Positions 6,814 through 9,633 of a stretch of 9,633 nt of DNA are shown piece by piece. The number at the start of each line of letters is the position of its first letter. The first letter of the stretch is position 1. The translations under genes and the position numbers were made by a program. Origin of the DNA: Desulfomicrobium sp. (GTDB taxonomy: Bacteria > Desulfobacterota > Desulfovibrionia > Desulfovibrionales > Desulfomicrobiaceae); assembly GCA_003542385.1 (NCBI GenBank), contig DPKT01000296.1, forward strand, positions 1-9,633. The letters run 5' to 3'. The notes beneath the pieces are model-generated. The model did no database searches. It had not been told where the DNA came from and saw only the letters and a program-made list of their open reading frames with translations.

Positions 6814-6860
6814 CGATATCGTTGAATGACTCCGCGTTCGTCGTCCGGAGTCGCCGCCGG

Positions 6861-9245
6861 TTATCCCAGCGGCGTGTTCGGAATCAGCGTCCAGATGCCG
6901 CACGGGCAGGCTCCGGCGCAGAAGCCGCAGCCGATGCATTTCTCGTTGTCGCAGACCATGGCGAACTCGTTGTCCGGCAGGGCCTGGCGGCTGATGGCGC
7001 CGCGGGGGCAGATGGCCTCGCAGATGCCGCAGTCGCGGCACACGCCGCAGGACGAGCACTCCTCGGCGCATTGGTCCAGGCTCTCGAAACCGCCCAGGCG
7101 CGGGTCGAAGTAGGCCAGGTTCATGCGCGAGTAGTCGATGGTCTCGGACATGTGGTTGCCCGGGTCCATGTATTCGATGCGCGTCTTGAGCTCCTCCATC
7201 ATGTCGGCCGTGACGGACAGGGGCCGGCGGCCGGCCACGATGTCGTCGATGGCCTGGGCAGCGCGGCGGCCGTCGCCGATGGCCTGGGTGAGTAAGCCCA
7301 GCTTGACCAGGTCGCCGATGGCGAAGACGTGCGGGTCCGTGGTCTGGTTGACCTCGTTGACCGTGATGAAGCCGCGTTCGCGGGCGATGTTCTCGGGGAA
7401 GGCCTCCAGGTCCGGCGTGTCGCCGATGGAGATGACCACCGTGTCGGCCGGCAGAACCCGTCCGTCGGTCAGGACCACGCCCTCGGCCGTGATCTCCTTG
7501 GTGAAGCAGGGCCACATGAACTGCGCCCCGGCCTTTTCGGCCTCCTCGCGCTCCTTGCCGAAGGATGCGGGTTTCTGCACGTCGATCAGTGTCAGGCTCT
7601 TGGCCCCCAGTCGCGCGGCCTCGGTGGCCACGTCGCAGCCCACGTTGCCGGCGCCGATGACGACCACGCGCTCACCGACCTTGCCGTCGCCGTGCTTGGC
7701 GGCCTTGAGGAAATCGAGAGCCGTGACGAGCCGCTCGTTGCCGGGTACGGGCAGGGTGCGTGGGCGCTGGGCGCCGGTGGCCAGGACGATGAAGTCGTAG
7801 TCCTTCCTGATGGCCTCGAAGTCCTCGCGGGTCAGCTTCTTTTCCAAACGCACGTGGGGGATGACCTCGCGGGCGCGGTCAAGTTCCGCCGCCAGCACCT
7901 CGGGCGGGATGCGGTTCGCCGGGATGGAGGCCTGCAGCTTGCCGCCGAGCTTCTCGTCCATGTCGAAGACCGACGCCTTGTGGCCTTTGAGGCGCAGCTG
8001 CCAGGCCACGGAAATGCCGGCCGGGCCGCCGCCGATGACGGCCACCTTTTTGTCCGAGGACAGGGGCAGCATGGGCGGGTGGGCATTGATGCCCTCCTTG
8101 CCGAGCATCTTGGCGTCCACGGGCTTGAGGCTACCCAGGCCGCGCGTGCAGCCTTCCATGCACAGGTTGGGGCAGAGGTAGCCGCAGACCGTGGCCGGGA
8201 AGGGCGTGTATTCCAGGGACAGATCCACGGCCTCGGCCAAGCGGCCTTCGCGGATGAGCTGCCAGCGCTTCTGCACGGGGATGCCCGAGGGGCAGCTGGC
8301 TTGGCAGGGCGGCATGTACTTGCAGTTTTCCCAGACGGGCACATTGCGGCGCAGCTCGCCCGTGGTGATGAGGCCGATGGGCGAGCGGTCCACCGAGGTC
8401 AGGTCGCCGACCAGGCCGCCGCGGCCGAGCTCCATGTCCCAGACCTTGGCGTGGAACTCGGACATGGACTTGCGCTTTCTGGTGATCTTCTCGTGCGGCG
8501 TCTTGGCCCGGGCCAGATGCCACTCCTCGCGCAAAGCAAGCGTGTCGAAGAGGCTGTCCTTGCCCAGTTTGTTCAGGAACTGCTTGAGGTTTTCGGTCAG
8601 CCAGGCCCAGTCGTCGTCGGTGATGGGGGCATGGATGGCATCGGCCGCGCTGACTGTCTGCTCCTGGCCGCGGTAGAAGATGCGGCCGCCGACCATGCCC
8701 ACGCAGGGCCGGTAGCCCAGGGTGGAGGCCTGGTCGATGGCGTCCACGCCGCAGACCACGGCCACGCCGCCGGCCATGAACTCGGCGAAGTAGTCCCCGG
8801 CCTGGCCCAGGACCCACAGTTCCGGGGCGGGAAAGCGCGGGTTCTGCTTGGTCATGGTCATGGAGCGGGACCCGACGTCGCCTCCGACGAAGACCTTGCC
8901 CTGGGCCATGGCGTTGCAGGTGCCGTTGCCGGCATTGCCGTGCACCACGACTTCGGCGCCGGCGTTGAGCCAGCCCGTGTCGTCCGAGGCCGGTCCCATG
9001 ACCTCGATGAAGGTGCCGGGCACGCCCAGGGAGGCCATGCGCTGGCCCGGCGCGCCGGTGATGGTGACATGAATGGGCTCGTCCTTGGCCACCCACAGAC
9101 GGCCGCCCAGGCCGTGCTGGCCGCAGGCCTCGATGGTCAGTTCGCGCGCTCCCTGACGCACGGCATCCTGGATGCGTTCCTCCAGGATGCGCGATTCCAG
9201 GCGCACGCCGTTTTCCTTGCCCGCAATGAATGTGTTGTTCTGCAT
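6861..9245 (-). CDS. Glutamate synthase fusion: GltB GXGXG domain + GltD-like FAD/NADPH module + two-cluster ferredoxin
   Basis: A 794-residue cytoplasmic protein. Residues about 17-210 are the glycine-rich beta-helix (GXGXG) domain that ends GltB in classical enzymes. Residues about 300-375 hold the GltD N-terminal Fe-S cysteines (C308, C314, C318, C354, C358, C362, C366). The FAD motif VIGGGPAG is at 403-410, the NADPH motif VIGAGNVG at 529-536, and a second FAD contact FAIGD at 641-645. The tail (726-782) has two ferredoxin motifs: C736/739/742/746-Pro and C770/773/776/780-Pro. The GltD module passes electrons from NADPH to the FMN synthase subunit; the ferredoxin tail may let ferredoxin take part. 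The gene follows the FMN-domain gene by 14 bases with GGAGAG (9254-9259) eight bases before ATG 9245. This split layout is known from archaea and Desulfovibrio. The glutaminase subunit is not in the window. Confidence 0.92.
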   Translation of the reverse strand: MQNNTFIAGKENGVRLESRILEERIQDAVRQGARELTIEACGQHGLGGRLWVAKDEPIHVTITGAPGQRMASLGVPGTFIEVMGPASDDTGWLNAGAEVVVHGNAGNGTCNAMAQGKVFVGGDVGSRSMTMTKQNPRFPAPELWVLGQAGDYFAEFMAGGVAVVCGVDAIDQASTLGYRPCVGMVGGRIFYRGQEQTVSAADAIHAPITDDDWAWLTENLKQFLNKLGKDSLFDTLALREEWHLARAKTPHEKITRKRKSMSEFHAKVWDMELGRGGLVGDLTSVDRSPIGLITTGELRRNVPVWENCKYMPPCQASCPSGIPVQKRWQLIREGRLAEAVDLSLEYTPFPATVCGYLCPNLCMEGCTRGLGSLKPVDAKMLGKEGINAHPPMLPLSSDKKVAVIGGGPAGISVAWQLRLKGHKASVFDMDEKLGGKLQASIPANRIPPEVLAAELDRAREVIPHVRLEKKLTREDFEAIRKDYDFIVLATGAQRPRTLPVPGNERLVTALDFLKAAKHGDGKVGERVVVIGAGNVGCDVATEAARLGAKSLTLIDVQKPASFGKEREEAEKAGAQFMWPCFTKEITAEGVVLTDGRVLPADTVVISIGDTPDLEAFPENIARERGFITVNEVNQTTDPHVFAIGDLVKLGLLTQAIGDGRRAAQAIDDIVAGRRPLSVTADMMEELKTRIEYMDPGNHMSETIDYSRMNLAYFDPRLGGFESLDQCAEECSSCGVCRDCGICEAICPRGAISRQALPDNEFAMVCDNEKCIGCGFCAGACPCGIWTLIPNTPLG

Positions 9246-9259
9246 ATCCGCTTCTCTCC

Positions 9260-9633
9260 CTACACCACGTACTTGATGGCCAGTCTGTCAGCCGCGTCCT
9301 TGTCGGCGATGCCCAGGGCGTCGGACATGCCGATGGGCAGCGAGGTGGAGCGGCCCAGGGGGGCGACGATCTTCTTCAGTTCCGTGTCGAAGCTGACGTA
9401 GAGGTCCACCAGCCGTTCGGCGACCTTCTCCGGATCGAGTCGGCGGTACACGCGCGGATCCTGGGAGGTGATGCCCTTGGGGCAGACGCCGATGTTGCAC
9501 ACGTTGCAGCGGTCGGACTCGGAGCCCACGCACCCGGCCGCGGCCTGCATGGCGTACTTGCCGATCTGCACGGCCGAGGCGCCGAGCATGATCAGGGCCG
9601 CGGCGTTGGCGGCCAGGTTGCCGTTCTTGCCGA
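9260..9633 (-). CDS. Glutamate synthase FMN/synthase domain protein, C-terminal end (partial)
   Basis: The last 124 codons of a gene entering from the right edge, ending at TAG (9260-9262). The visible part is the end of the FMN-binding barrel of glutamate synthase: GKNGNLAANAAALIMLGASA is the late barrel strand, and C-x7-C-x2-C-x4-C-P (CVGSESDRCNVCNIGVCPKG) contains the cysteines of the [3Fe-4S] cluster next to FMN. It makes glutamate from 2-oxoglutarate and ammonia with electrons from the partner. The protein stops before the GXGXG domain, which is instead at the front of the next gene, so the two products must assemble. The N-terminus and any glutaminase domain are outside the window. Confidence 0.92.
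   Translation of the reverse strand, partial: GKNGNLAANAAALIMLGASAVQIGKYAMQAAAGCVGSESDRCNVCNIGVCPKGITSQDPRVYRRLDPEKVAERLVDLYVSFDTELKKIVAPLGRSTSLPIGMSDALGIADKDAADRLAIKYVV

Noticed and set aside
7329..9401. 690-codon + strand open frame opposite the glutamate synthase gene
   Set aside because: It runs across two real minus-strand genes and their gap, has no domain pattern, and its composition is that of a reverse-strand shadow.

Overview
The window is high-GC chromosomal DNA. It most resembles a Desulfovibrio/Desulfomicrobium-type sulfate reducer (Desulfobacterota). This rests on a split, ferredoxin-tailed glutamate synthase, a Tat-exported multi-cluster ferredoxin, a sigma-54 activator with a cysteine-rich PAS domain, and a persulfide-reductase-like flavoprotein. 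The assignment is inference from gene types, not from a marker gene.

Layout. (1) Positions 3-86 are the last codons of a + strand response-regulator receiver domain, followed by a perfect 23-bp inverted repeat (147-197). (2) Positions 211-3734 hold four minus-strand genes, listed in transcription order: a TusA-fold protein lacking the catalytic CPxP cysteine, a Tat-exported HybA/FdnH-like ferredoxin, a four-helix cytochrome-b-like membrane protein overlapping it by 8 bp, and, after a structured 106-bp gap, an FAD/NAD(P)H disulfide reductase fused to rhodanese (CoADR-RHD/Npsr type). (3) Positions 3735-3951 are a divergent control region with a near-consensus sigma-54 promoter reading into the TusA-like gene and four TGAACA/TGTTCA half-sites about 150-215 bp upstream of its predicted start. 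(4) Positions 3952-5316 encode the divergent regulator: Cys-rich PAS, AAA+ with GAYTGA, and a Fis-type helix-turn-helix. (5) Positions 5317-5598 are non-coding; then comes a class II (N-terminally inhibited) Fic AMP-transferase with a C-terminal winged helix (5599-6720), whose start lies in an 8-bp dyad. (6) Positions 6861-9633 carry a minus-strand glutamate synthase locus with its own intrinsic terminator (6783-6813). One gene fuses the GltB GXGXG domain, a GltD-like FAD/NADPH module and a two-cluster ferredoxin. The upstream gene, cut by the window edge, is the end of the FMN synthase domain.

How the parts may work together. The sigma-54 activator probably switches on the four-gene unit. 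The unit combines thiol/persulfide chemistry in the cytoplasm (TusA-like carrier, CoADR-rhodanese) with a membrane electron-transfer pair (periplasmic Fe-S protein plus haem b anchor) that has no catalytic subunit nearby. A sulfane-sulfur or thiol-redox responsive respiratory module is my inference. The glutamate synthase is a nitrogen-assimilation locus and the Fic gene looks like an accessory insertion between the two.
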